From NCBI RefSeq assembly GCF_026151205.1, contig NC_087079.1, positions 1,886,028 through 1,950,027 of the forward strand: a stretch of DNA of 64,000 bases. Reading direction: 5' to 3'. A program made the translations under genes and the position numbers. Positions 23,601 through 34,568 of the stretch are shown in pieces (position 1 is the stretch's first letter; every line of letters begins with the position of its first letter). Below the pieces are notes generated by a model. The model was not told the DNA's origin. It did not search any database and saw only the letters and a program-made list of their open reading frames with translations. This DNA is from Bolinopsis microptera (taxonomy: Eukaryota; Ctenophora; Tentaculata; Lobata; Bolinopsidae).

Positions 23601-26600
23601 AAGCTGCTAGTACCGCTACTACTCGCTTCACCGTAAGTAGAAGGAATTTAGTGTTTTCTTCTCTTATTAGTCTCAGCTATACAGGGTCGTGTAAAGGGTG
23701 ACTAGAATAATACGGTACACAATTGAAAATAAGAAGAGATGATGAGGCCGTTAAAGCACGAAAGAGTACACGAAGGAAATGTGCCAGGTTGTTAGATATC
23801 AGACACTATAATTTGACGCCACCAACTATTATAGAATTATAAACCAGCGGGCAACATGTTAGAACATCTGCCAACAATTAACATCAGCTTACTACTACTG
23901 CCTTACTGAAATACTGTGCAGTGTGCAATAGCACCTCAAATTAAGGGGTGGTATTTTAATAATTACGGCACATAACCTCAGAGTCATAGCACGACAATTA
24001 CGACAACTACTGATTGATTATTGATAAATATATGCGTTAAGTAAACTATATTATACACGCACGAGAGAAATCAACACGGCAACAAGTTGTTGATTTGTAA
24101 AGTCAACACGGTTAAAACTGACAACGACACCAGGATAAAACTAAAATAGCTCAAATATATCTCAGTCAGCCAATAAGTCAAACAGCGATCACCGGATGTG
24201 AGTTGCTAAATAAGAACCGCTAAAAAGCCGGATAAGAACTGCTTAGTAGCCAGATTGCAACCGCCTAGCAACCGCTGAGGAGTGACGTTACTAGGTTACT
24301 GTTAACCGTATGTGACCAGCTTCCATTTACCACTAACTCCCGATATAGGTGGCTGCTTAACAGCAGGGGGGACTCATTAGGACTTATCATACTATTATAA
24401 CATGTTCATACTAAACAATAGTGTCGTCCTCAAATACCACATCATTAGTTATCATACAACGAGTGGAAAGGACGCGTATACTACTACTATACGTGTACGG
24501 AGACTAGAAGTGTACAGAGTAGTAGGGTTAATAATTCGACGTAAAGGCGGATTGATTAAACAGTTCTATAACTATACTTGTATAGATTCTATGAGGAGGA
24601 ATTCTCAGATATCAAATATCTTAGCACCTATTTCTTACGCTGTACTTTAGTAATAACTCGTGATAGCGCCGATGTCTCTCTCATGTTACGATATTTATAA
24701 GCTTATAAGGATCTCAAATAGGTCGTTATCGCAAATATTTTCTACAAAGAAAGAAACGTGTCAACATTTATATTTACTACTCATATTGATTATTAATATT
24801 CGTAACGAGCACCAACTTAACTAGTTGCATTTATAAATTAACTGAACAATGAACACCAATAACGTAGGAACTATCTCATTGTAACTCTGGCATGTTTGTA
24901 CATCCTCTAATCTCACTTCACCCCCAGGTGCCGTCTGCACGATCAGAAGATAACCCAGAGAGTAGCCTGTGGAGTAAGAAGTCAGGTCCTCAACCACTGT
25001 GGCACACTCTACCTCTCGTACCTAGGTCTCCTATCACACTCTCCTGTACTCCTTTTGACAGGAACGTTCCTTGGCTGGATAGACGTGGCAGCAGCTACGA
25101 TTTGTTGGTAATGTAACGATTTATTACGTAGTTTTAATTTAGATGAAAGGAGTGCTTGTTTCTTTTATTTTGGAATTTGACCTTTTTGGCGATTCAGTTG
25201 TCTCGAAGTCTGTACTAATCCATTACTGAGCCGCAATATTAAAAATAGAATAAATTCTTTAAGTATGAGTCGAGTATGACGCTGGAATGCGACACCTTTA
25301 AATTCAGTTAAAATGTTTCATTTCTCGAGTCCGATCAGAAGATATTAAAGATATTAAATAACTTTAACACATAATCACCATATTAATCTTAACATACCAT
25401 GCATCCGGATTGAGCCCAATATAAGTGACCAATCGTGTGATATATTTTCCAATTGTTGCAGACGTATAAAACAATATTAAACTTTATAAAAGTTTTAACT
25501 GAACGCTATAGAATTAAGTTGACGCGATTATAAGCACGCTTTTTCCGCAATATTGTGCTCGTGTGTTCTTAGTTGTGTGTTCTTAGTTGTGGACGTCTAC
25601 AGACTTTTATTATTTGTTTCTAAGGTATATTTTTTATGTGAAGGAACTTTCTCTATCGATGTACGGTAGTTGTTCTGTCCAGCCGCTGGTCCATCATAAA
25701 TCTAATGTAGGATCCGTGCCATCAACTAAAGTTTGACTACGAATCGTTAATGCTTTCAGTTCTTAAGAAATCAATCTTCGTGGCTTTAGTGACTTGTTTC
25801 TAATCTACAACGATTAGTGTTTTCAGCGGGAAGAATATAACCAGCTGATGGACAAGGTAGCTAAAGTGTACACTCACATTCAGTATGTGGTGGACAGTTC
25901 TCATGAAACTGATGTCAACATCAACTCTCCTACTAACGGTTAGTTTCTTCTTCAGCTTACTATTTATCTTCTTCAGCTTACAATATCAAGATATAGGAGG
26001 TTCCTTACTGTAGAACACTAACTGTGGGGTTTGCAGTTTAAAAATCCTACCCCCTTACAGTTTCCTCGAGGATGTCCAGGCAGGGAGGGGATGGAAAGGA
26101 CGATTACGATTGTTACGGACTAGACCCCCCTGTCCCCCTGAAATGGGGACGCCTCAGTCGCAGTCAGTCTAACATATACCCTCGTCCCACACGAACTTGG
26201 CACAATGGCATTTACCTGGAGCCGGTAAGACGGATAGCTAACCAGCAGCAGAACCAACAGGGTAGCATGAGCAGACAATCTACTTTTGCAAGCGGCGGGA
26301 AATCGGAGAGTATTCGCATATTCAGTAGGTTAGTCTTAGTGAAGTAATTAAAGTAATTAAAGTCATTATAGTAAGTACCTATTTATTTAGCAGCGGTTAG
26401 TTAATTGCTATTGTTAGTATGGTGCCTGTTGGCGGAGTCAAATTGATTAGCGAGAATCTCAGGCAGTTTAAGGGGACATACACCAAAAGCTTTTATGCCC
26501 TGGCCCTGCTGTTAACTTCATATTAAGAAAGTATACGTCAAAACAATAAGATTTGATACATTAAAAATTATTTTTGAGAGCACGCACTTTCGAAAAAATG

Positions 26601-29600
26601 TTCATCTCTAATAGCATATCAAGATTAAAGTTCATATATTTATGCTTTTAAAAAAATTGTTCGACCTTTTCAAACCTAACATGAGTAATTTATCAGGTCG
26701 AAGTTGATTCAAGCCAAACGAAGAGGTAATAAAGTTTTCAATTAATTTTGTTTGGTGTGATGTGGAAGCAGCCTATCTATTGTAGATATAACTTGTATAT
26801 TCTGGGATTTTTTTTGAAAAACTGAAAAGTGAAAATGTTAAGTTTTAGCGTGCAATCGGTCACATATAAATTTATTAATTTGCGTAACCCGCAAAAACAA
26901 AATTGTATGTTAAGTTTTGATCTCTTGCAGTGAGTGTGTTGCTATTGGCCCGCGCGCGCATATAACGCCAGAAAATTTAAGCCGCGCACTGTTTTTATCC
27001 ATGATACCTCGATACCATGTCGATCGATTTACCAAATAGTACATACAAGTTCTATCTGCAACGATAATTGCTGGGAGATGATTCTAAAAAGAAATGAACT
27101 ATTGAAATGAAATATCGAGAAGAGATGTCAAAATGAAATATCGAAATGAAATGTTGAGATGGAATATCTAGATCTCTCATTTCTGCCTTAACAGCACCCT
27201 GTAGCCTTTGTACTCTAATTACTCTAATTACTCTTATATTACTCTTACTACTCTAATTACTCTTATTACTCTTATTACTCTTATTACTCTTTTCTTCTTT
27301 TACTTTTCCATGTCCAAAATCGCTAGCTGGGCGACTGTATCGGATATGCTACCAACCGATCACAAATCAAAGCGGTTTAGTAAAACTTTCAGTATTGGCG
27401 TCAGTGAGTCTGCAGAAGTTGAATAGGATAACGTTAGCCAAGAGGAACAATAATGAGCTAAGTTCGGGGGTCACCGCAGCTCAGAAGAAACGTATCATGG
27501 TGAGTGATACAGGTTCATAGGGTGCTCACAAAGCTGTTAGACCACAATTTACCTTGTTGAGTTTCTGTTACGAGTATTCGGTATCAGAAATAACCAATGC
27601 ATTGTCGTATTGTTATTCGTCATGGGTGTGATTTTGTACTTTGAGGTGGAATAGAGATTGGAATAGATAAGCTAATTTGATAACATGTCTTGGGTACATG
27701 GCTCCCCTTAACGTATTCTGGGTAAAATTATCTTTATCCCGGTTGTTGCGACAAGTAAAAATGCTCTTATTAGGGAAAGGAGATTACTCGACGTTTCAAT
27801 GTAACTACATCGTATTCATGATCTCAAATTATTTGTTATATAGTAGTGTTGAAAGTATTAAATACTTTTATTTTAATACTTTCAACACTACTATATAACA
27901 AATAATTTGAGATCATGAATACGATGTAGTTACATTGAAACGTCGAGTAATCTCCTTTCCCTAATAAGAGCATTTTTACTTGTCGCAACAACCGGGATAA
28001 AGATAATTTTACCCAGAATACATTACAACAATGCGACTCATAAATAATACTCCAATCCGGATTTTACACGCTCCCCTTAACCCTTTGTCATAATTTCAGT
28101 TTCTAATAAACCAAAACCTGAAGAGTGAAATAGCGAAAGTCAGAAAAGAAGCAGTCCGGGACCTGGGTATTTTGTACAAGACACAACAAGAGTTCGCCGT
28201 CGTAAACGCTCTTAAGGAAACGGTGATTTAAAAAAACGTCAAATAAATTTTATCGGAGTGAATTTATAATTTGAAAAAAAAAAAGAACTACGTTTTAAGC
28301 AGGTTAAAATTAGCGCTTACTAGTCACTTTTCTACGGAATAACTGAAGCAACAAACGTTGTTCTCATTGTGAAGATTGCCGCAAAACACCATTTACTCTC
28401 CACTATAATCGACGACAGAGTCATTATAAATATATCTAACCGTGGTTTTTTTCTGAGTTCCCTGTGAATCTCAGTTACAATATTGTGTTAACATGTCGAT
28501 ATAAATACGCACACTGCACAAATGTAATTACTTTCTTACTGGTCTGTTCGTCAGGTGTACACGGATGATAACATATTCGTGTTGATAGAAGCCAGCAAAT
28601 CCCTCCTCTCAATCGGAGTCTGGGATTGTGCTGCTCTGGAGATCGTCCTACAAGCCATTAAATACGGGAGCCAGGGACTGAGGTTCACCCTGCTGGAGGC
28701 ACTGAGGACCAGCAGTAATCCTAACTCTGTTAACAAACAGTCGGTTCAGTTCCGGGTGTTACAAGGGTTGTTGTTGAACTTGATACGGAGGGGGTCTCAT
28801 ATTCCGCAGACGGAGGAGAGTAAGGGTCCTACCTTCACTCTTCCCACTGATACACCCAGGTGAGAGCCGCAGCTTCTCCTCCTTCTTTGTACAGTAAAAC
28901 CCCGATTTACTGCGAAGTTTGGGGGAAAGGGGTTTGCGGTAAATCGGGGTTTTACTGTAAATACTAAATAGCTTTTAGTAAAAGTGCCGCTCTTTAATAT
29001 TTTTTTATTTTCATGACCCTACCAGTTTCCACATCAGTTTACTCCTGAAGCTGCAGAAAGAAATAAAAACATAGGCGGAGCTGATAACGACTCACTAGCA
29101 GCACATGCAGCTCTGGTGTGCGCAGCGTTCCTTATTATAGATGACGAGGTTAAGGAGTGTCTGCTTCATCTACTGAAGAAAGGATCAGAGGACTTGCAGT
29201 CCTGGGTAAGTGATGTCCCCAGAATTGTTGGGACAATATATATAGTCAAAACTAGTCATAATTTCCAGTATAATTTGACTCAACCTAACCTACAAATCCA
29301 CAACATTTATTCTTGATTATAGAACAAATGATTAACCAACGTGCTAAAATGAACATCCCCCTCTTCAGTCGTTGACAGCGTTAGTAACGAAGTTGAACCA
29401 TCATCCTCCAGAAGTGATCAGGTCCTGTCTTTCTTTAATGAAGTCTGCTGTCAAGTCAGAAAACCGAGCTGCTGCTACTGAGCTTATAGTGAGTTTGAGA
29501 AGATGGTTTGAGAAGATGGTTTGAGAACATACGTAGAATCTGGATTGTGTTATAGAAAAGGAAATATTTGTATTCAATATGACTTTTTATTGGAAACTGA

Positions 29601-31251
29601 TCCATGACTAAATTCAGTTTATAAATTCAGTCTTAATTTATAAATAAATTAAGATTCAGTAAAAACTCTTTCTATCGGGATGAGGTAATTGTTGGTATAA
29701 ACTGAATTTGCTTGTGTTATTCAGGTAGATTTGAAGCAGGCTATAGATAACAATGGTCTGTCGGCCCAGGTATTTGATGGTTTACAACTCATGCTGTATG
29801 ATGACTTCTCCAGGTTAGTGCTTTGCTGAATTAACAACGAAACTGAGATGTTGTATTGAAAACGATAATGATATCTCCTCAGTTGAATGAGAACGTTTAT
29901 TCACCTGAAGCTCACCGAACAGCTTTAAAAGTTTCATTACAGTTGTTCATTTAAGATTAACCCAAGACTAACCAAAAGTTTTATATCAGGGAGGTTAGGC
30001 AGACAGTTGCTAAAGTGACAACATCGCTTGGTCTACATGCAAAGATGGTGCAAGTGGTTGTCAGGTATAAACTTGTCACCTCACCTCACCTCACCTCACC
30101 TCACCTCACCTCACCTCACCTCACCTCACCTCACCTCACCTCACCTCACCTCACCTCACCTCACCTCACCTCACCTCACCTCACCTCACCTCACCTCACC
30201 TCACCTCACCTCACCTCACCTCACCTCACCTCACCTCACCTCACCTCACCTCACCTCACCTCACCTCACCTCACCTCACCTCACCTCACCTCACCTCACC
30301 TCACCTCACCTCACCTCACCTCACCTCACCTCACCTCACCTCACCTCACCTCACCTCACCTCACCTCACCTCACCTCACCTCACCTCACCTCACCTCACC
30401 TCACCTCACCTCACCTCACCTCACCTCACCTCACCTCACCTCACCTCACCTCACCTCACCTCACCTCACCTCACCTCACCTCACCTCACCTCACCTCACC
30501 TCACCTCACCTCACCTCACCTCACCTCACCTCACCTCACCTCACCTCACCTCACCTCACCTCACCTCACCTCACCTCACCTCACCTCACCTCACCTCACC
30601 TCACCTCACCTCACCTCACCTCACCTCACCTCACCTCACCTCACCTCACCTCACCTCACCTCACCTCACCTCACCTCACCTCACCTCACCTCACCTCACC
30701 TCACCTCATTTCTTCTGTCTCCTGAGGGATAAGCCCGAAATTAAATGAATATTTTCCCAGGAAACTAGACGATATAAATGAAGATGTGAGGGGTCAAGGG
30801 GTCATGTCGCTCTCAATTCTAGGAATCAAGGGGAAAAGTCTTCTGAACCAGCTTCTTGACATTCTCGAGCTGGATTCTTCTATCTTCGTTCGAATTCAGG
30901 TTGCTTACCAATGCTGACAATTTTAACTCTTTTATTATTCATGTTTTCAAAAAGTTGTAACATTACGCAGGTCATAAAAGTAAATATGAATGGCTTGTCC
31001 TAGCTCCGAATATATATTACAGTTCACGTCACTGCTGCAAGTTTCTGTAAGATATGTGCAGCAGCACCTCTACTCCCCTAATTCACCTCCCCTAATTCCT
31101 CTCCCTCTTGTAGGTGATGAGGGCGGTAAAGGAGCTGAACATAGCAGATAGGAGGGTGATAAGGCTGCTCCGAGAGCGGGCACGTGGTAGTGGCCCCATG
31201 TGCAAGGAGGCCCAACTTGCGCTCTACACTCTAACCGGAGAATTGGAGTAG
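17619..31251 (+). CDS. HEAT-repeat protein, multi-exon (5' end not identified)
   Basis: Assembled by eye from GT-AG boundaries with compatible phases. Exons: 17619-17811, 18235-18351, 18620-18721, 22974-23190, 23502-23632, 24928-25107, 25827-25938, 26061-26224, about 27393-27499, 28100-28222, 28555-28819 (or -28859), about 29026/29075-29205, 29369-29488, 29725-29813, 29990-30064, 30761-30899, 31114-31251. The N-terminal half is charged and partly coiled-coil (ENRIEQVLLLHRQSVLEGKR). A Ser/Lys-rich linker and PVPLKWGRLSRSQSNIYPRP follow. The C-terminal half is a helical array typical of HEAT repeats, for example EIAKVRKEAVRDLGILYKT and INEDVRGQGVMSLSILG. The end is QLALYTLTGELE and TAG (31249-31251). 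It might be HEATR4-like, but I cannot confirm that. The 11/12 exon junction is ambiguous, because one donor/acceptor choice gives a stop. Introns carry large repeat arrays and small transposons. Confidence 0.65.
19095..19260. repeat. Degenerate TACCCTAA-type repeats
   Basis: Irregular copies of TACCCTAAAGTTGTC and CTTACCC within intron 3 of the HEAT-repeat gene. They are loosely telomere-like but too irregular to be telomeric. Confidence 0.6.
20219..20850. repeat. 22-bp minisatellite in intron 3 of the HEAT-repeat gene
   Basis: About 28 copies of CCCTCTATACTCTAACACATGT, many separated by an extra 8-bp CCCTCTAT, giving a 22/30-bp mixed register. No coding role. Confidence 0.95.
21540..22973. 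repeat. 51-bp minisatellite ending exactly at an exon acceptor
   Basis: About 28 copies of a 51-bp unit (ACTAATACTTATTCCCAGGA, then TTCATATTGCACTACCCCTA, then GCCTCCAGAGC). Because 51 is a multiple of three, the array is open in several frames. One forward frame (TNTYSQDSYCTTPSLQS) runs straight into the exon starting at 22974. Each standard unit holds TTCCCAG/GAT, a phase-0 acceptor context matching the CAG/GAT at 22971-22976. Related sequence CCAGGATGCACTAAC flanks both ends (21475-21489 and 22970-22984), so the array probably arose by duplication around this intron-exon border. I favour intronic status with 22974 as the exon start. Confidence 0.9.
27713..28021. mobile_element. Perfect 309-bp palindrome (150-bp arms, 9-bp loop)
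   Basis: Arms 27713-27862 and 27872-28021 are exact reverse complements, separated by TACTTTTAT. The 12-bp GCTCCCCTTAAC lies directly left of the palindrome (27701-27712) and again at 28070-28081, which suggests a duplicated target. It sits in the intron before the exon at 28100. A perfect match implies a very recent origin, either as a foldback insertion or by an inverted duplication. Confidence 0.95.
28892..28957. mobile_element. 66-bp Tigger/pogo-like MITE
   Basis: The left terminus CAGTAAAACCCCGATTTACT is repeated inverted at the right end (AAATCGGGGTTTTACTG), with TA on both sides (28890-28891 and 28958-28959). The terminus resembles those of pogo/Tigger elements. It lies in the intron after the exon ending near 28819/28859. 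Confidence 0.8.
30077..30708. repeat. 630-bp pure TCACC pentanucleotide array
   Basis: About 126 uninterrupted TCACC units, starting 12 bp after the donor site at 30065 and ending about 50 bp before the exon at 30761. It nearly fills the intron. The minus strand reads GGTGA repeatedly. All open frames across it are artefacts. Confidence 0.98.
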
Positions 31252-31505
31252 CTCAACTTGCGCTCTACACTCTAACCGGAGAATTGGAGTAGCTCAACTT
31301 GCGGTCTACACTCTAACCGGAGAATTGGAGTAGCTCAACTTGCGCTCTACACTCTAACCGGAGAATTGGGGTAGCTCAACTTGCGCTCTACACTCTAACC
31401 GGAGAATTGGAGTAGCTCAACTTGCGCTCTACACTCTAACCGGAGAATTGGAGTAGCTCAAGTCTCAACTTGTGCTCTACACTCTAACCGGAGAATTGGA
31501 GTAGA
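31210..31505. repeat. 41-bp tandem repeat seeded by the terminal codons of the HEAT-repeat gene
   Basis: Seven copies of a unit containing CTCAACTTGCGCTCTACACT and CTAACCGGAGAATTGGAGTA. The first copy is the genuine last coding segment (QLALYTLTGELE, stop). The next five follow head-to-tail, and the last follows a small insertion. Because 41 is not a multiple of three and each unit ends in TAG, the extra copies lie in the 3' untranslated region. Confidence 0.95.
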
Positions 31506-32559
31506 AGAGTTATCTGAAATTGTACTGCTTATTGAAGGTTCCTGATTAGACTGGAGAAACAAATCTTTTATCAAATACTTGAGATACGAATATTAGTTTG
31601 TGCTGATAACAGTTCTGTTTGTTATATAAGTGGAGTATTATTGTAATAGCCTTTATGAACAATCCTTATCTTTTAACATTTTCATTCTTGTGTTAAGTAT
31701 TTAATTCAATGTTGTTCAGATTTCAAGTTTAAATTTGATCAGCAGATAAATGGAAAATGTCCTAGTTTGAGTTGTCATATATGTTTGGCTTTTAGGGGTA
31801 CGGAAATTTATCGATCGAATATATCGAATATTTGGTATTTTGGGTCGAGGAAGCATAGTTTTCTAAATTATGTCCCATTTTCATATTTTTATGATTTTTT
31901 ATTAGTAAGTTATTTCTTATAGTTTATCATATGAGCAGATATGATACAGATTACAGGGTTCATGAAATCAGATAGGGTTTAATTTATATACAAAATCATT
32001 ATTTAAGTTTGTATGAATATTTTGTAAATACCGTTTGAAAACTGTTTTTATCATTTTAAAACATTGTTTGATTTCGTTTCGCATGGTTGCTTATACAATT
32101 GCAGTTAATCGAATTATGGTTAAGTTTAAATTTAAAAGCTAGAGCTACTGTTACAGCTGAATGAAATAGGCTAAATATTGACGTATATTCAGTGTTGTTA
32201 AATGATAGCAAACCAATTTTCGATAGTCACTACAACTCATTAACCAAATTAAATCATCCAAATTCTCTGCCACAAACGTAGAGGAAAATTAACCATTTTA
32301 AGTTTTACCGCAAAGTGAGAATTTACTGATAAGTCCAACAGTCACCGATAAAAATATCGTGTCTCCTGAAAATGTATCCCTTCTGGCTGTCAGAATATAA
32401 TTATCCAATTCATTTCACGGTTCCTTTCAACCAAATTGTAGGTCCACCGTAATTAGGAAACCCTAGATTGTAGCTGATAATGGCTGTAAATTCTGCAGGG
32501 ATACTTGCAGAACCATTTTCTAGTTTGTCCAACTTATTTGCTCTGCTGTCGATTAGAAA

Positions 32560-34568
32560 ATGTTGGGTTTCTTAGCTGTTCTTTTGGTCGCGTTTTCGTC
32601 AGTAAATGCTGAAGGTAAGTGGAAATTAAGCAAATCATTTGAATTTTAGCCGAATAATAATTTTTAGCATGTATTGTTGGGCGGAACTTGCCCAAACTAA
32701 AATACCAAAATTGTAAATTCACAGTCTTGAAAGCTGTAAGCTGATAAGGAAACAAACTACGGAAATGATAGACCACTCTGTAGTAGCTCGTCCAGCGACC
32801 AATTTCCAGCGACTTGCTGTTCCTGTAACTATAAAACGTTCAGCCCCAGGTTGTTGTGCACCAAAATATTTTACTCAGGCGTCGAGTCCCAGTAAAGTTA
32901 GGGTCAGTGTTAGAGTTTGGACTTAAGAAGGGAGCAGAGTTGACTAAATGGTCGCCTTTCATCCGTGGATTGCGCGCGTAGTTACATCTGTTACATACTT
33001 ATTCTTTTATTTCAGAGGATATTGCCAGTCTGACTGCTGCAGTAAACAGCCTCAAAAGCGATGTGAAAGCTTTAGACATGCTCATCAAGTTCTACAACCC
33101 AGGTAACGCGGACAAAAGTTTTAAATCATATCGCTTTATCAGCGCCTAGATTTGTTGAATGATATTTGACTAAAATTTAATTATCCAAGATAAAAGCAGG
33201 ACAGTCAACTGTTTTATTACACAGTACTCAGATATATCATTATCAGCGCCTAGATTAGTTAAATGAAATGTAGTATTACTATAAAAGCAAAACTATATTG
33301 TGTGCTGCAACCCGCCTTCATGTTTATGATTATTTAAAAATGTCTCACTTGCTGAATTTGTTCGTTAGATTGTAAATTAGACCGTCACTGGTCACATACA
33401 ACATTATAAAACTGTTTCACGACTCGATTAGTCAGAAGTGCATGACCACTGCTACCAACTTAGGTGGTCACCCGCAGGCCGCAGATTTAGCTCTCACTGA
33501 AAGTGAAACAATTAAAATTTTGATAGAGTGAAAATAAATGTATAAAATTGAACTGGAAGCTCCTCTCAAAACGCCCCCCCCTCCCTTATAAATATATATA
33601 ATAACGCCCACCCCTTTAGAATGGTCGTGGTCTCCAGCTCGGGACTGTGGCTTGGACTGCCCCTACATGGTGAACCTGCTCGACTTTGCTGCCGTACAAT
33701 GGAGATTTGAGGGAGAGTTCCACGGTATCTTCGACTTGGAGTTTATTAAAGAGAACGGGCAGATGCATGGCAACATGGACTTGTAAGTGTGATTATTATG
33801 TTTTATTTGAGAGGTTCTGTAGAGGGTACAAACCTATTTGCAATCTACATTTGGGCATTCACAACATCGAACAAACTTTAATATTAACAAATAACTGATG
33901 TCCATCTCCTCCCACGCAGCTACGAGAGACACATGTGGGCGAGGAACTGTGGCTGGATAAAATACGACCAGGAAGCTATTCTACCCGAAGGACTGAGAAC
34001 TTGGACATTCGCCAAGAGGGAGGATGGTTTCAAGTTGTATGCTGAGGATCAGCTCCTTCTCAACTTCAACTACACAGAGGGTCAGTAAACATGTTTTGTT
34101 ATACTGGAACAAGTAACCTATGAAAGTATGAAGGTGCGAAAAACATGGTACTCCAAATCTGACAATCAAGATTCAAGACCTATAAGGACTCAAAATCTAA
34201 CGCTAATTGTAACTGTAACTGTAACACTAACTGTAACACTAACTGTTTAACAGGAAAGTGCGCTGAGATGTGGAATGGACCTACTGTTGGTTTCTTCTTC
34301 GAGACCCCGGCTACTGCTGTGCATCTCCTCCAACATGGTGGGTATTGGTTTTAATACAAGACATAAATATAACCATAGCTTTAAAATGGTAGTGATTTCC
34401 TCGTAAACCTACCAATCCCTGTTTGAGTGTTAGTGTTACTGCTTTACTGTTAGAGTGTTAGCAATTGTTGTGCTGTTTTCTCCGACCAACACCGATTTAA
34501 ACATATTTCTCTATTCTCTAATACGATACCTCACAGGAATGGACTGGTTGTGGTGGCAGAAGGTATAA
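32560..34568 (+). CDS. Secreted protein of unknown family, six exons
   Basis: Exons 32560-32614, 33016-33102, 33620-33782, 33920-34080, 34254-34337 and 34537-34568 have matching phases and give about 193 residues. The N-terminus MLGFLAVLLVAFSSVNA is a clear signal peptide. A short helical segment follows (SLTAAVNSLKSDVKALDMLI), then a globular, Trp- and Phe-rich domain with four Cys (ARDCGLDCPYMVNLLDF, WARNCGWIKYD, GKCAEMWNGPTVGFFFETP). It ends GMDWLWWQKV. The plan of a helical stalk plus a beta-rich domain is reminiscent of secreted lectin-like oligomers, but I recognise no family. A pyrimidine-rich acceptor (GTCGATTAG) lies four bases before the ATG. Confidence 0.7.

Noticed and set aside
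24402..25116. Plus-strand frames at 24402-24650 and 24892-25116 as separate genes
   Set aside because: The first has no coding features; the second is the HEAT-gene exon 24928-25107 with intron sequence attached.
30015..30732. Two 230-codon plus-strand frames of Thr-Ser-Pro-His-Leu repeats
   Set aside because: They are translations of the intronic TCACC array, which is open in every frame by periodicity; splice sites at 30064/30065 and 30760/30761 exclude them.
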